Origin: Gardnerella greenwoodii 00703Dmash
GTDB lineage: Bacteria > Actinomycetota > Actinomycetes > Actinomycetales > Bifidobacteriaceae
Reading direction: 5' to 3'
Length of the DNA stretch: 64,000 nt
NCBI RefSeq assembly: GCF_000263635.1
Contig: NZ_ADEV01000009.1
Span: 186,001-250,000, forward strand
Part shown: in pieces, positions 18,263 to 26,619 of the stretch
Position numbering within the stretch: position 1 is the stretch's first letter
How the letters are laid out: every line of letters starts with the position of its first letter
The notes under the pieces: model-generated
What the model saw: only the letters and a program-made list of their open reading frames with translations
Databases searched by the model: none
Told to the model about the DNA's origin: nothing
Made by a program: the position numbers and the translations under genes

Positions 18263-18898
18263 CTATCCCCACGTTTCTTGAACGAGATTCCAAGAACTAT
18301 GCTTATTCAACGAAGTTTTTGTAAGGGACGATTTTAAATTAGATTTAGATGCAGATTTGCCAGAAATTTTCTTGTTGTCTTCTGTTTTAGTATTTTCAGA
18401 AGATGCTTCTAAAGCTAAATCATCTTCTACACGCGCCACAATACGCCCAACAGCAATAGCAAATACAGCGAAACCAGAGGCAAGCATACGACGCATATTT
18501 TCTTGATTATCATCACATTCTTGAACAGACTGTCCGTCGCAAATAATCGTCATATTGCGCAAACGATCCTCAGAATAACGATTGAGAAAAATAATAGCAG
18601 TCGTAACATTTACTAAATTTACGCCAGCATCAAGCAGCCTTTTAGCAACTGCCATAATCGCAATATCCTTAAAAGAATACAAACGACGAGAACCAGATCC
18701 ATTAGATGCGTGAATCGAAGGCTCTATAATGCTTTTACGCGCCCAATAATCTAACTGCCGGTAAGTAATACCAGCAACCTTCATAGCAACGCTACCACGA
18801 TATCCTAGCTGATCAGATGATAGCGAAAAACCAAAAAGCTCCCCCTGAACAGCATAAGAAGAATTATCGGAAGAATTATCGGACTGTAACTGCGTCAT
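18263..18898 (-). CDS. ftsR: MerR-family regulator, FtsR-like
   Basis: This 211-residue protein carries a MerR winged-helix DNA-binding domain beginning with KVAGITYRQLDYWARKSI and continuing with SGSRRLYSFKDI. A predicted dimerisation region (LLDAGVNLVNVTTAI) follows, then a Lys/Ser-rich C-terminal tail. It lies directly after a GarA/OdhI-type FHA gene, the arrangement of ftsR, a regulator of ftsZ in corynebacteria, and of Rv1828 in mycobacteria. The start is set at ATG 18898, overlapping the FHA gene by 23 nt. A TTG at 18928 is possible but adds residues without family support. The regulatory target is inferred from synteny only. Confidence 0.8.
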   Translation of the reverse strand: MTQLQSDNSSDNSSYAVQGELFGFSLSSDQLGYRGSVAMKVAGITYRQLDYWARKSIIEPSIHASNGSGSRRLYSFKDIAIMAVAKRLLDAGVNLVNVTTAIIFLNRYSEDRLRNMTIICDGQSVQECDDNQENMRRMLASGFAVFAIAVGRIVARVEDDLALEASSENTKTEDNKKISGKSASKSNLKSSLTKTSLNKHSSWNLVQETWG

Positions 18899-19316
18899 GA
18901 GCGAAAAATACCAGTCGGAATTTACCAATCATGATTTCATCACCATTATGAAGCACAGCTTCATCCACTCTTTCACGATTTACGTAAGTTCCGTTCAAGC
19001 TTCCAGCATCAATAATGCTAAAGACGCCGTTAACGCGCTTAAACACTGCGTGAGAGCGAGAAACAGTTGAATCATCGAGCAAAATATCAGCATGCGAATC
19101 GCGACCAACTGACACCAAATCCTCGTCAAGAAGATAACGAGAACCGGACACCGCTCCCCTAGTTGAAATCAACAATGCGGTTCCAGGCAGCAATTTTGCT
19201 ATTGTGTCAAAATCATCCTGCTGCAAAGGACGATCAGAAGTAGTATTCATTGGAATATGAATAGCTGGCATACCAATAATAGTTGTTTCGCCAGCGGTAG
19301 GAATTGGTTCAGTCAT
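18876..19316 (-). CDS. garA: GarA/OdhI-type FHA domain protein
   Basis: This 146-residue cytoplasmic protein has a C-terminal FHA domain, with conserved GRDSHADI (about 71-78), VSRSH (85-89) and GSLNGTYVN (105-113). In mycobacteria and corynebacteria such proteins bind 2-oxoglutarate-metabolising enzymes and are switched by Ser/Thr kinase phosphorylation of an N-terminal ETT motif. An ETT is present here at about residues 10-12 (GETTIIGMP), but the residues that follow differ from the usual S-V-F-R. The gene lies between a DUF881 gene and the ftsR-like gene. The usual gcvH neighbour of mycobacteria is absent. The FHA fold is certain; the GarA function is inferred. Confidence 0.85.
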   Translation of the reverse strand: MTEPIPTAGETTIIGMPAIHIPMNTTSDRPLQQDDFDTIAKLLPGTALLISTRGAVSGSRYLLDEDLVSVGRDSHADILLDDSTVSRSHAVFKRVNGVFSIIDAGSLNGTYVNRERVDEAVLHNGDEIMIGKFRLVFFAHDAVTVR

Positions 19317-19334
19317 ACTTGCTATTCTACCTTG

Positions 19335-20171
19335 TTACTCGACGGGTTTTGCATATTCGTACTGTTTTGGCTCGCGTGTCGCAGTAATTTCTACCTCATC
19401 TGGCACAGAAACCGAAACGGAAGAGCCGAATTTAACCTTCAAACGCGACCCAACACCACCAGCAATATTAACAGCATTTTGAAGATTCTGCGGATCTCCA
19501 ATTGCTTTAACAATATATGGCGGATCAATCATAACGCCGTCACATAAAAGACCATGCTTTGTTTGCGAAATATAGCTTGAAGTCACAATGCGAACATCAT
19601 TAATAGACATAACTTCTACACCAGAATTTCGCAATTCTTCCACAAGCTGAAACATTGTTGCGGCGTCAATATTTTCCTTCTCTCCCGCTGTAATGTGTAT
19701 AATAATACCCCTTCCAACAGCTGGAAGACGACCAGAAATAAGACCATTGGCTTGTGCGTTTTGTTGCGCAATTCTTCGCGCTTCATCCTGCTTATTAACT
19801 GCCTGCTTTAAAGAATCAAGCTGACCAGTCAATTCACTTTTTCTCATTTCAAGACTCTGAATTTGAGAGTGCGTTTCGGTTATAAGTCGAGTTAGTTCTT
19901 CCTCGCTCATTGTTTCATACAGTAAAGAGTTGCTTCTATTAACTTGAATCATATAAGCAAATCCTAAAAGAGCACAAAGAAGCATCATTAAAAGTCCGGT
20001 AAATATTCGCGTGTAAGTAATATGACCGCTTAAAGACGGCTTTACCCTACGGCGAACAGCAGGAAACGAACCCGTTTGAATTGCATCGCTTTCAGAATCG
20101 TGAACATTCTGTCTGCGCATCTTATGAATAATGTCATCTCCTCGAGAAGCATTAGAAAACAGTGGTCGCAT
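19335..20171 (-). CDS. DUF881 membrane-anchored protein (second copy)
   Basis: This 278-residue protein has a basic N-terminal cytoplasmic region (about 50 residues), one transmembrane segment (about 55-75), a coiled coil (EEELTRLITETHSQIQSLE onward) and a DUF881 extracellular domain with LPAVGRGI, INDVRI and PPYIVKAIGDP. The start at ATG 20171 has CAGGAG 6 nt upstream and lies 1 nt after the sbp stop. In actinobacteria a DUF881 gene stands on each side of sbp; the function is unknown, possibly linked to the division or envelope machinery. It pairs with the copy at 20508-21590. Confidence 0.85.
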   Translation of the reverse strand: MRPLFSNASRGDDIIHKMRRQNVHDSESDAIQTGSFPAVRRRVKPSLSGHITYTRIFTGLLMMLLCALLGFAYMIQVNRSNSLLYETMSEEELTRLITETHSQIQSLEMRKSELTGQLDSLKQAVNKQDEARRIAQQNAQANGLISGRLPAVGRGIIIHITAGEKENIDAATMFQLVEELRNSGVEVMSINDVRIVTSSYISQTKHGLLCDGVMIDPPYIVKAIGDPQNLQNAVNIAGGVGSRLKVKFGSSVSVSVPDEVEITATREPKQYEYAKPVE

Positions 20172-20172
20172 A

Positions 20173-20505
20173 TTAACTCCTGAAAATAAAGCGACGAATT
20201 GCAGAAACGTTCGAGAATATTCGAATACCAAGCACAACAATAACTGCAGTCTGCAATTGAGCGCCTACACCAAGCTGGTTTCCAAGCAAAACGAGTAAAG
20301 TTGCTGCAATAACGTTTGAGAAGAACGAAATAACGAAAACTTTATCCGAAAAGTTTCGCTCAAAATACGCACGAGCCGCACCAAGCAATGCATCCAATGC
20401 CGCAACCACCATAATTGGCAAATATGGCTGAATAACAATAGGAATATCTGGATGCACCACAATGCCAATTAGCACGCCTAAAATCAAGCCTAGAATTGCT
20501 GCCAT
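20173..20505 (-). CDS. sbp: DUF1290 small basic membrane protein (Sbp-like)
   Basis: This 110-residue protein has three hydrophobic segments and the family pattern GxxxGxxxHP(D)IP near the start, followed by AALDALLGAARAYFERNF in the middle. It belongs to the small basic protein family found next to division genes in Gram-positives. AGGAGATAAGC precedes the ATG. It sits between two DUF881 genes, 2 nt after the first and 1 nt before the second, so all three are surely co-translated. Confidence 0.88.
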   Translation of the reverse strand: MAAILGLILGVLIGIVVHPDIPIVIQPYLPIMVVAALDALLGAARAYFERNFSDKVFVISFFSNVIAATLLVLLGNQLGVGAQLQTAVIVVLGIRIFSNVSAIRRFIFRS

Positions 20506-20507
20506 GC

Positions 20508-21590
20508 TTATCTCCTATTTCTTTCGCTAGCAAAATTAATATCACCTGTACTAGCTGCGTTTAGTTTTATAACCCTGGAAGGTGAAATTTGTGGATTAAT
20601 ACCTGCGTTAAGTAAAGAAGTATACCAACGTACACGTTTTGCTGCATTAAATGCTCGCATTAATTCATTCGTGTCGCCAATTGCTTCAATAACATAAGGG
20701 CTTTGTGTTTGATTAACACCAACAAGAATTGTTTGACCAGCAATACGAATAGATGTTTGAGCGCCAATTCTATGTCCGTTAACAGATATAGCCTCAGCTC
20801 CAGCTTCCCACAAGGTTGAAACCAGCTTTTGAATATCTCTATCTGTAACAAGGCGCATACGAGCACCGTTATTTTCCCTAGGCAATGAGCCATTATTTGT
20901 GTCAGACCTGGCAGAAAGAGGATTTGCAATAGTTAAAGTAACTCCGCTTCCTTCAACAGCATGCGTACCGTTAACCATATCGTCGGATTTACTAACTTCG
21001 TCTTCTTCGGCAGTTGTAATACGCTGAGATTCATGATCAACACTATTTCTAAGCTGAGTTACTTCTTTAACAAGCTTGTCAAAACGATTCGTATAACCAA
21101 CTAACTCGTTTGCTAACGAAGAACGTATTGCTTTTCTTGGGTCCGTGTGCAATCTGCGAACAAACTGGCTACCAACAGTACCAATAGCAATACAAATAAG
21201 AAAAACAATAATACGTGTAAACCACTTGTGCCATGGTTTAACAGGCTGTTTTCCCAAGCGAGCATCCATAAATAGTGGGTCAACAGGCCTATTTGTTAAG
21301 TCGTCAATTAAACGAAGAGCATAATCATCGATATATCGACGTCGATCGTGACTGTGAGCAAAACGATCTGCAGTTAGAACAACATGGTGAGATTCAAGTC
21401 CTGTAAAGGATTTGGAAAATAGTGCGCGACGACGAGATAACGCAATACCGTCCAACGCTACAAAAGACTCAGGCATATCTACACTAGAAACGCGAGAAAA
21501 GCTAGAAACACTAGAAGAGCTAGAAGTCTTAGTAGACTTCTCTTCTTCAAAATCTTTCTGAGCGTTATCTAATGCACTATTTTGAGCCAT
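20508..21590 (-). CDS. DUF881 membrane-anchored protein (first copy)
   Basis: This 360-residue protein has a Ser-rich N-terminal cytoplasmic part, a transmembrane segment (about 130-150), a short coiled coil and a C-terminal DUF881 domain (GSGVTLTIANP, SVNGHRI, SPYVIEAIGD). The Ser-rich stretch (residues about 20-38) is encoded by repeated CTAGAA-like units on the + strand, a sign of low-complexity expansion. GTAGG lies upstream of the ATG. It follows pgsA by 15 nt and precedes sbp by 2 nt. The function is unknown. The order pgsA, DUF881, sbp, DUF881, FHA, MerR is conserved in actinobacteria. Confidence 0.85.
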   Translation of the reverse strand: MAQNSALDNAQKDFEEEKSTKTSSSSSVSSFSRVSSVDMPESFVALDGIALSRRRALFSKSFTGLESHHVVLTADRFAHSHDRRRYIDDYALRLIDDLTNRPVDPLFMDARLGKQPVKPWHKWFTRIIVFLICIAIGTVGSQFVRRLHTDPRKAIRSSLANELVGYTNRFDKLVKEVTQLRNSVDHESQRITTAEEDEVSKSDDMVNGTHAVEGSGVTLTIANPLSARSDTNNGSLPRENNGARMRLVTDRDIQKLVSTLWEAGAEAISVNGHRIGAQTSIRIAGQTILVGVNQTQSPYVIEAIGDTNELMRAFNAAKRVRWYTSLLNAGINPQISPSRVIKLNAASTGDINFASERNRR

Positions 21591-21605
21591 ATTAACCTAC
21601 ATAGT

Positions 21606-22211
21606 TTACTTAGATTTTGCACCAGAAAGTAGCACATAGGCTTGTCTGTAATAAAGCAAACCGGCATACCAGTAAAGTACAACACCCCACACTCCGCAAG
21701 CTATAGCGGCAGCATACAGCACAAACATGGCCTCAGTATTAACAGCATATACAATCATAAGAGACACAATAGCTAACATAATAAGAGCAGTCCCAGCTTT
21801 ACCAACAAAATTAACCGGTAACGGTCCGTAATCATGTTGCGCCAAAAGAACTACCAAAGCTGCCATAATAACATCTCTTAGAACCACTAATACAAGCGCC
21901 CACCACGGTATTATTTTTGCAATTGCCAACGCTATAGTACTGAAAATAATCAGAAGGCGATCAGCTATAGGGTCGAGAATTTGACCTAATTTACTAACTT
22001 GATTCCAGCGCCTAGCAATATAACCATCAATACAATCAGAAAAAGCAGAAATAGCTAAAACAATCAGCGCAAGAATCATATGATTCTTAGTAATAAGCCA
22101 AGCTAAGTATGGAATTGAGCATATGCGAAGAAAACTAATAAGATTAGGAACAGTTAGAACGCGATTCATCGCCTTAGGACTGTATTCCTGATTCATCACG
22201 AACTTAACCAT
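21606..22211 (-). CDS. pgsA: CDP-alcohol phosphatidyltransferase (PgsA-like)
   Basis: This 201-residue membrane enzyme transfers a phosphatidyl group from CDP-diacylglycerol to an alcohol, most likely glycerol-3-phosphate, making phosphatidylglycerol phosphate or a related lipid. The family motif D-x2-D-G-x2-A-R-x8-G-x3-D-x3-D is complete (D59, D62, G63, A66, R67, G76, D80, D84). Five or six hydrophobic segments follow the pattern of the family. AAGGAAG precedes ATG 22211. The gene heads the pgsA-DUF881-sbp operon, and its substrate donor is made by cdsA in this window. The alcohol acceptor is inferred (PgsA2 position in mycobacteria). Confidence 0.87.
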   Translation of the reverse strand: MVKFVMNQEYSPKAMNRVLTVPNLISFLRICSIPYLAWLITKNHMILALIVLAISAFSDCIDGYIARRWNQVSKLGQILDPIADRLLIIFSTIALAIAKIIPWWALVLVVLRDVIMAALVVLLAQHDYGPLPVNFVGKAGTALIMLAIVSLMIVYAVNTEAMFVLYAAAIACGVWGVVLYWYAGLLYYRQAYVLLSGAKSK

Positions 22212-22286
22212 AAATCTTCCTTAATCACATATTTGCGTGTACTGAAACAAATATTTATATGCTCAGTTGTTACAAATGATTTAAAA

Positions 22287-22313
22287 TATTGGGGCACTTT
22301 TGATGCCCCAATA
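22287..22313 (-). terminator. Terminator after rpe
   Basis: A perfect 10-bp inverted repeat TATTGGGGCA / TGCCCCAATA with a 7-nt loop. Read on the - strand it is followed by ATTTTAAAT. It separates rpe from pgsA. Confidence 0.8.
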
Positions 22314-22320
22314 CAAACAA

Positions 22321-22995
22321 CTATGCACGCCAAGCGGCTTGAGCAGTATTTCTAATAGCTTCAATAGCTTTTGCAGGACTTTCAGCTCCGTAAACTGCAG
22401 ATCCAGCCACAAGCACATCAGCTCCAGCTTCAGCAACTGTAGCAGCTGTAGAAGGGCTAACTCCACCATCTACCTGAATATGAGTTTGAAGTCCTCGGCG
22501 AGTAATTTCATCGCGCAAACGACGAACTTTATTCATTTGATTGCTCAAGAACTTTTGTCCACCAAAACCTGGTTCGACTGTCATAATAAGAACCATATCG
22601 AATTCGTCAAGAATATCGAAAATAGGTTCAACCGGTTCAGCAGGGCGAACAGCAAAGCATGCTTTGCAACCCATATCCCTAAGCTGGCGAGCTAAACGCA
22701 CAGGAGCATGAGTAGCACCCATGTGGAAGCTTACAGAAGCAGCCCCGAGCTTAGCATATTCTGGAGCCCAACGATCAGGATCTTCAATCATAAGATGAAC
22801 ATCTACTGGAAGCTTGGTAACTTCGCAAATACGCTTAACAATTGGCTCTCCCAAAGTTAAGTTCGGTACAAAGTGATGATCCATCACATCTACGTGAACA
22901 AGATCCGCATTCGATATTGCGTCAAGATCGCGCTCAAGATTGCAAAAATCTGCGGAAAGAATACTAGGTGCTATTTGTATATTCATGTGTTCCAT
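22321..22995 (-). CDS. rpe: Ribulose-phosphate 3-epimerase
   Basis: This 224-residue TIM-barrel enzyme interconverts ribulose-5-phosphate and xylulose-5-phosphate, which feeds the bifid shunt and pentose metabolism. Conserved segments are APSILSADF, VHVDVMDHHFVPN, VDVHLMIEDP, MTVEPGFGGQKF and VDGGV, which supply the metal ligands (His and Asp pairs) and phosphate site. Two close starts exist: ATG 22995 (MEHMNIQ) and ATG 22986. The second has GGAA just upstream and may be the true start. It is separated from lgt by 46 nt. Confidence 0.93.
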   Translation of the reverse strand: MEHMNIQIAPSILSADFCNLERDLDAISNADLVHVDVMDHHFVPNLTLGEPIVKRICEVTKLPVDVHLMIEDPDRWAPEYAKLGAASVSFHMGATHAPVRLARQLRDMGCKACFAVRPAEPVEPIFDILDEFDMVLIMTVEPGFGGQKFLSNQMNKVRRLRDEITRRGLQTHIQVDGGVSPSTAATVAEAGADVLVAGSAVYGAESPAKAIEAIRNTAQAAWRA

Positions 22996-23041
22996 TCTAG
23001 GAAATGCAAGAGACTAGAATGCCAATAAACGGTACCTAATA

Positions 23042-23983
23042 CTACTTTTTTAAAGTAGATTTTATTTTCTTTGACGAAATGTTTTGCTCTTCGCGCTCAC
23101 GCTCATCCGAAGTAATGTCAATAAGACGCTCAATTAACATTTCGCGAGTAGTATTACTTTTTTGAAGTAAAGCGAATCCTACTGCAGCAAAAATAAAAAC
23201 AATAATAGAAACCCATACGTTAATTCTGACGCCTAAGAAAACATGCGAGAAATCAATACGCAAAGCTTCAATCCAAACACGGCCCAGAGTGTACCACATA
23301 ACGTACAACATGAATAATGAGCCTGCTTTTAATTTGGCCATAAGCATTTTACCAAAACAAATAAGCAGTGCTGCACCAATGAAATTCCAAATCATTTCAT
23401 ACAAAAAAGTTGGATGGAATAATGTTCCAGCTGGGCAGGTTAAACCATCGTAACAGCGCTCAGCATGGCCAATAGCTTGAGTGGCATTATAGTTTAATTT
23501 CAAGCCCCAAGGCAATGTTGTTGGAGCGCCATAAAGTTCCTGATTAAACCAATTTCCAAGTCTACCTATGCCTTGTGCAATAAGTATTGCAGGAGCGGCA
23601 GCATCCGCAAGCAACCCGGCAGGATATTTGCGATGTTTGCAAAAAACGCATGCAGCAATCGCTCCTAAAAATATTCCTCCCCAAATACCAAGTCCACCGT
23701 TCCAAATTCTAAAAATTTCTAAGAAATCACCATGAGATCCAAAGAATCTTTCTGGAGTTGTAATTACGTGGTACAAGCGCGCACCAACGATGCCTATAGG
23801 AAGACTCAGAAGAATAATATCGAGAATCTGATTAAAATCACCGCCTACGCGCTTCCAACGACGATTTGTAATAAACATTGCAATCAATATGCCTGCAAGA
23901 ATAGAAAGCGCGTAAAACTTTATATTGATAGGTCCAAGTGAAAATTGCGAAATACTTGGCGATGGAATAAAACAGACTGTCAT
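23042..23983 (-). CDS. lgt: Prolipoprotein diacylglyceryl transferase
   Basis: This 313-residue integral membrane enzyme attaches diacylglycerol to the lipobox Cys of prolipoproteins such as GluB in this window. It has seven hydrophobic segments and the Lgt signature GRLGNWFNQELYG (about residues 140-152), including the essential Arg/Asn/Glu residues. A Lys/Glu-rich cytoplasmic tail of about 40 residues ends the protein. It has no visible Shine-Dalgarno; TAATAT lies 7 nt before the ATG. It is on the same strand as cdsA but 66 nt away. Confidence 0.93.
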   Translation of the reverse strand: MTVCFIPSPSISQFSLGPINIKFYALSILAGILIAMFITNRRWKRVGGDFNQILDIILLSLPIGIVGARLYHVITTPERFFGSHGDFLEIFRIWNGGLGIWGGIFLGAIAACVFCKHRKYPAGLLADAAAPAILIAQGIGRLGNWFNQELYGAPTTLPWGLKLNYNATQAIGHAERCYDGLTCPAGTLFHPTFLYEMIWNFIGAALLICFGKMLMAKLKAGSLFMLYVMWYTLGRVWIEALRIDFSHVFLGVRINVWVSIIVFIFAAVGFALLQKSNTTREMLIERLIDITSDEREREEQNISSKKIKSTLKK

Positions 23984-23996
23984 GGCGTCGATATTA
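23981..23996 (-). promoter_or_regulatory. Leaderless-type start of lgt (-10 TAATAT, 7 nt, ATG)
   Basis: On the - strand TAATAT (23996-23991) is followed by CGACGCC and the ATG at 23983. No ribosome binding site is present. Confidence 0.45.
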
Positions 23997-24049
23997 GTCT
24001 AAACCCAAGATTGAGAGTCTAAAGATTGACAATATTCAAGATTATATGC

Positions 24050-25075
24050 TTAAAAATGAGCAAGATGCACAAGAACAAGCAGAACAGGACCACAAAGCAG
24101 AATAGAATCTACACGATCTAGCACTCCACCATGCCCTTTAAGCAGATGACCCATGTCTTTAATGCCAATATCGCGCTTAAGCATAGATGCGCATAAATCG
24201 CCAAAAGTACCAACGATACCTGAAGAAATGCCCATAACTAACGGCATCCACCAGAAATTAAACCAAGAAGAACCGTAAAAACCTGCAATAATTGCGTACG
24301 CTCCAACAACAGCAAAAAGCATAGAGCCAATCAAGCCTTCAACGGACTTCTTTGGGGAAATACGCGGAGAAAGCTTATGCTTACCAAGCCAAGCACCAGC
24401 AAACAGTCCACCAGTATCGCTTAATGCTGGCAAAAACACTAGAAGCATAGCATGAGCAATAGCATAACGAGTATTAGTTAAAGCTAGAACAATGCAGGAT
24501 GCTAAAAGCGGAATGTACAAAACTACAAATAGAGAAACAGACATATTTGTAAATAGCGTATGCTCATAGGATGAGCAATTAGAACCATTAAGCTTTTTTT
24601 CTACAGCATGCATTGTTCGAGTAGAAATAGTGCTACTAAGAGTTGCGCAAACTATAGTAAGAAGTAACGATGCTGTAATTCCGCTAGCCATCGCAACAGC
24701 GTGCCATTTTGCGTAATAGGTTGAAAAAATAGTAACAAGAGAGCAAAGCGACAAAGTTACAAATGGTATACGCAATCCGAGAGTTGCAAAATCAACGTGT
24801 AACTCCCACAACGCAAGAACCATAAAAACAGCCATTAATACGACGAAAACATCAATGCTAATAAGTAAGCATGCAATAATCGCCACAACCAAAACTGCTG
24901 CTGTTGCAATCGCTTGAGGCATATTGCGTCCAGTTCGGCGATTTATGTCTGTTAAAGTTTCATGGGTGCCGCGTTCTTCCTGATTAGTAGAAGTAGCATC
25001 TGCTTTTTTTGCAGCGCAGTCAGCTCGCTTTTGATTTACTTCGTTTACAAAATCATGCTGCTTTTGTTGACTCAT
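24050..25075 (-). CDS. cdsA: Phosphatidate cytidylyltransferase
   Basis: This 341-residue membrane enzyme makes CDP-diacylglycerol from phosphatidic acid and CTP. The C-terminal CDS signature is complete: S-M-L-K-R-D at about 290, then KD, then GHGGVLDRVD. About eight membrane segments follow a polar N-terminal region of 55 residues (Lys/Thr/Glu-rich), longer than in E. coli CdsA. GGGTG lies upstream of the start. It follows frr by 50 nt in the classic rpsB-tsf-pyrH-frr-cdsA order. Confidence 0.92.
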   Translation of the reverse strand: MSQQKQHDFVNEVNQKRADCAAKKADATSTNQEERGTHETLTDINRRTGRNMPQAIATAAVLVVAIIACLLISIDVFVVLMAVFMVLALWELHVDFATLGLRIPFVTLSLCSLVTIFSTYYAKWHAVAMASGITASLLLTIVCATLSSTISTRTMHAVEKKLNGSNCSSYEHTLFTNMSVSLFVVLYIPLLASCIVLALTNTRYAIAHAMLLVFLPALSDTGGLFAGAWLGKHKLSPRISPKKSVEGLIGSMLFAVVGAYAIIAGFYGSSWFNFWWMPLVMGISSGIVGTFGDLCASMLKRDIGIKDMGHLLKGHGGVLDRVDSILLCGPVLLVLVHLAHF

Positions 25076-25125
25076 ACGACACCCATTCAGATTGATTACA
25101 AAAATCTAAGAAAAACTTTTAAAAC

Positions 25126-25680
25126 TCAGACTTCCATAATTTCTTTTTGCTTACCATCAAGCAAAACATCCAAAGAATCAGTAATCTGCTTAGTTAGTTT
25201 ATCAAGTTCCTTAAGCAAACGATCGCCTTCATCTTCACCAAGTTCTCCATCCTTAACAGACTTATCAATAGATTCCTTGGCTTTGCGACGAATATTACGT
25301 ACAGCTACTTTGCCTTCTTCTGCCTTGTTTTTAGCAAGTTTAACGTATTCCTTGCGACGTTCCTCAGTAAGCTCCGGCATAGTTACGCGAATAACATTGC
25401 CGTCGCGGTTAGGGCTAACTCCCAAATCGGAATCACGAATGGCTTTTTCAACAGCATTCGCTTGAGAAGCATCAAAAGGAGTAACAGAAAGAGTTCGTGG
25501 CTCTGGAACGCCAATAGAAGCTACGGCTTTAATCGGAGTTGGAGCACCATAATAGTCAACCATAATTCCATTTAATAAAGCAGGATTAGCACGACCAGTA
25601 CGAATGCCCATGAAATTTTCCTTAGTAGCTTCCACGGACTTATTCATCTGCTCTTTTGCTTGATCAATAATTGCTGACAT
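25126..25680 (-). CDS. frr: Ribosome recycling factor
   Basis: This 184-residue protein splits post-termination ribosomes together with EF-G. It has the family's typical size, with the conserved GIRTGRANPALLNGIMVDYYG segment split by the usual turn, and a C-terminal KDGELGEDEGDRLLKELDKLT helix. AAAGGAG precedes ATG 25680, which is preferred over an in-frame start at 25707 that overlaps pyrH. It lies 19 nt after pyrH. Confidence 0.95.
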   Translation of the reverse strand: MSAIIDQAKEQMNKSVEATKENFMGIRTGRANPALLNGIMVDYYGAPTPIKAVASIGVPEPRTLSVTPFDASQANAVEKAIRDSDLGVSPNRDGNVIRVTMPELTEERRKEYVKLAKNKAEEGKVAVRNIRRKAKESIDKSVKDGELGEDEGDRLLKELDKLTKQITDSLDVLLDGKQKEIMEV

Positions 25681-25699
25681 GTGTTCTCCTTTGTAATAT

Positions 25700-26449
25700 T
25701 TAAGCAAATGTTGGTTCTGCGTCAGACACTAATGTACCAATAGGTTCGCCAACAAGAGCACGAGTTACGTTACCTTCACCCTCTAAGCCAAACACTCGAA
25801 TTTTTTGATTGTTATCTCTAGCCATAGAAAGTGCGGACGCATCCATTACAGCTAAACCATCAACAAGAGCACGCTGATAGTTCAATGTTACGAATTTTCG
25901 AGCAGACGGATCTTTACGAGGATCCGCACTGTAAACTCCATCAACGCCATTTTTACCCATCAAAACTTCATCGCAATGGATTTCCAAAGAACGCTGAATA
26001 GAAACAGTATCTGTTGAGAAGTATGGCATACCGGCGCCAGCACCAAAAATAACTACGCGACCCTTCTCAAGATGACGTATTGCTTTCAATGGAATATAAG
26101 GTTCTGCAACCTGTCCCATTGTAATAGCAGTTTGTACACGAGTTGCCTGCCCTGCCTGCTCAAGAAAATCTTGAAGAGCAAGACAATTCATAACCGTACC
26201 CAACATACCCATGTAATCACCACGGCTACGATCGATACCAGCCTGCTGCAACTCTGCTCCCCTAAAGAAATTACCTCCACCAACAACGATAGCCACTTGA
26301 ACACCTTCAAGCACTGCAGTCATGATTTCCCCAGCAATTCTTCGAATAACATGAGTATCAATTCCAACAGCGCCGCCGCCAAATGCTTCGCCTGAAAGTT
26401 TCAATAAAACCCTACGGGACTTGCTTTCCTCCGCTTGTGCAATTGCCAT
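25700..26449 (-). CDS. pyrH: UMP kinase
   Basis: This 249-residue cytoplasmic kinase of the amino-acid kinase fold converts UMP to UDP. The nucleotide-binding [10 protein letters not shown], the [10 protein letters not shown] loop and the [19 protein letters not shown] UMP site ([13 protein letters not shown]) are present. ATG 26449 follows TGGAGGAATCTGT, a strong ribosome binding site; an upstream GTG/ATG at 26470 is not needed. It precedes frr by 19 nt and follows a terminator after tsf, so it may have its own promoter in 26450-26544. Confidence 0.95.
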   Translation of the reverse strand: MAIAQAEESKSRRVLLKLSGEAFGGGAVGIDTHVIRRIAGEIMTAVLEGVQVAIVVGGGNFFRGAELQQAGIDRSRGDYMGMLGTVMNCLALQDFLEQAGQATRVQTAITMGQVAEPYIPLKAIRHLEKGRVVIFGAGAGMPYFSTDTVSIQRSLEIHCDEVLMGKNGVDGVYSADPRKDPSARKFVTLNYQRALVDGLAVMDASALSMARDNNQKIRVFGLEGEGNVTRALVGEPIGTLVSDAEPTFA

Positions 26450-26544
26450 ACAGATTCCTCCAGTCATCACGGCGAATGCAAGTATATCTTTGCTATTTTA
26501 TCTATAAAACGCGACACTTAACACACATTAAACTGTCAAATAAA

Positions 26545-26577
26545 TAAAAAGGGCTGAGCACAAAACGTACACAGCCC
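26545..26577 (-). terminator. Terminator after tsf
   Basis: On the - strand GGGCTG ... CAGCCC (26577-26572 and 26556-26551) is followed by TTTTTATT. It separates rpsB-tsf from pyrH-frr-cdsA. Confidence 0.8.
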
Positions 26578-26619
26578 AATAGTTTAAGAATCAGAATAGA
26601 TTCTTAGCATAAGCAATGC

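Noticed and set aside
24026..24050. TTGACA -35 on the + strand at 24026 inside the lgt-cdsA gap
   Set aside because: The best -10 candidates lie at 13 or 18 nt and no + strand gene follows, so an antisense promoter is not supported.
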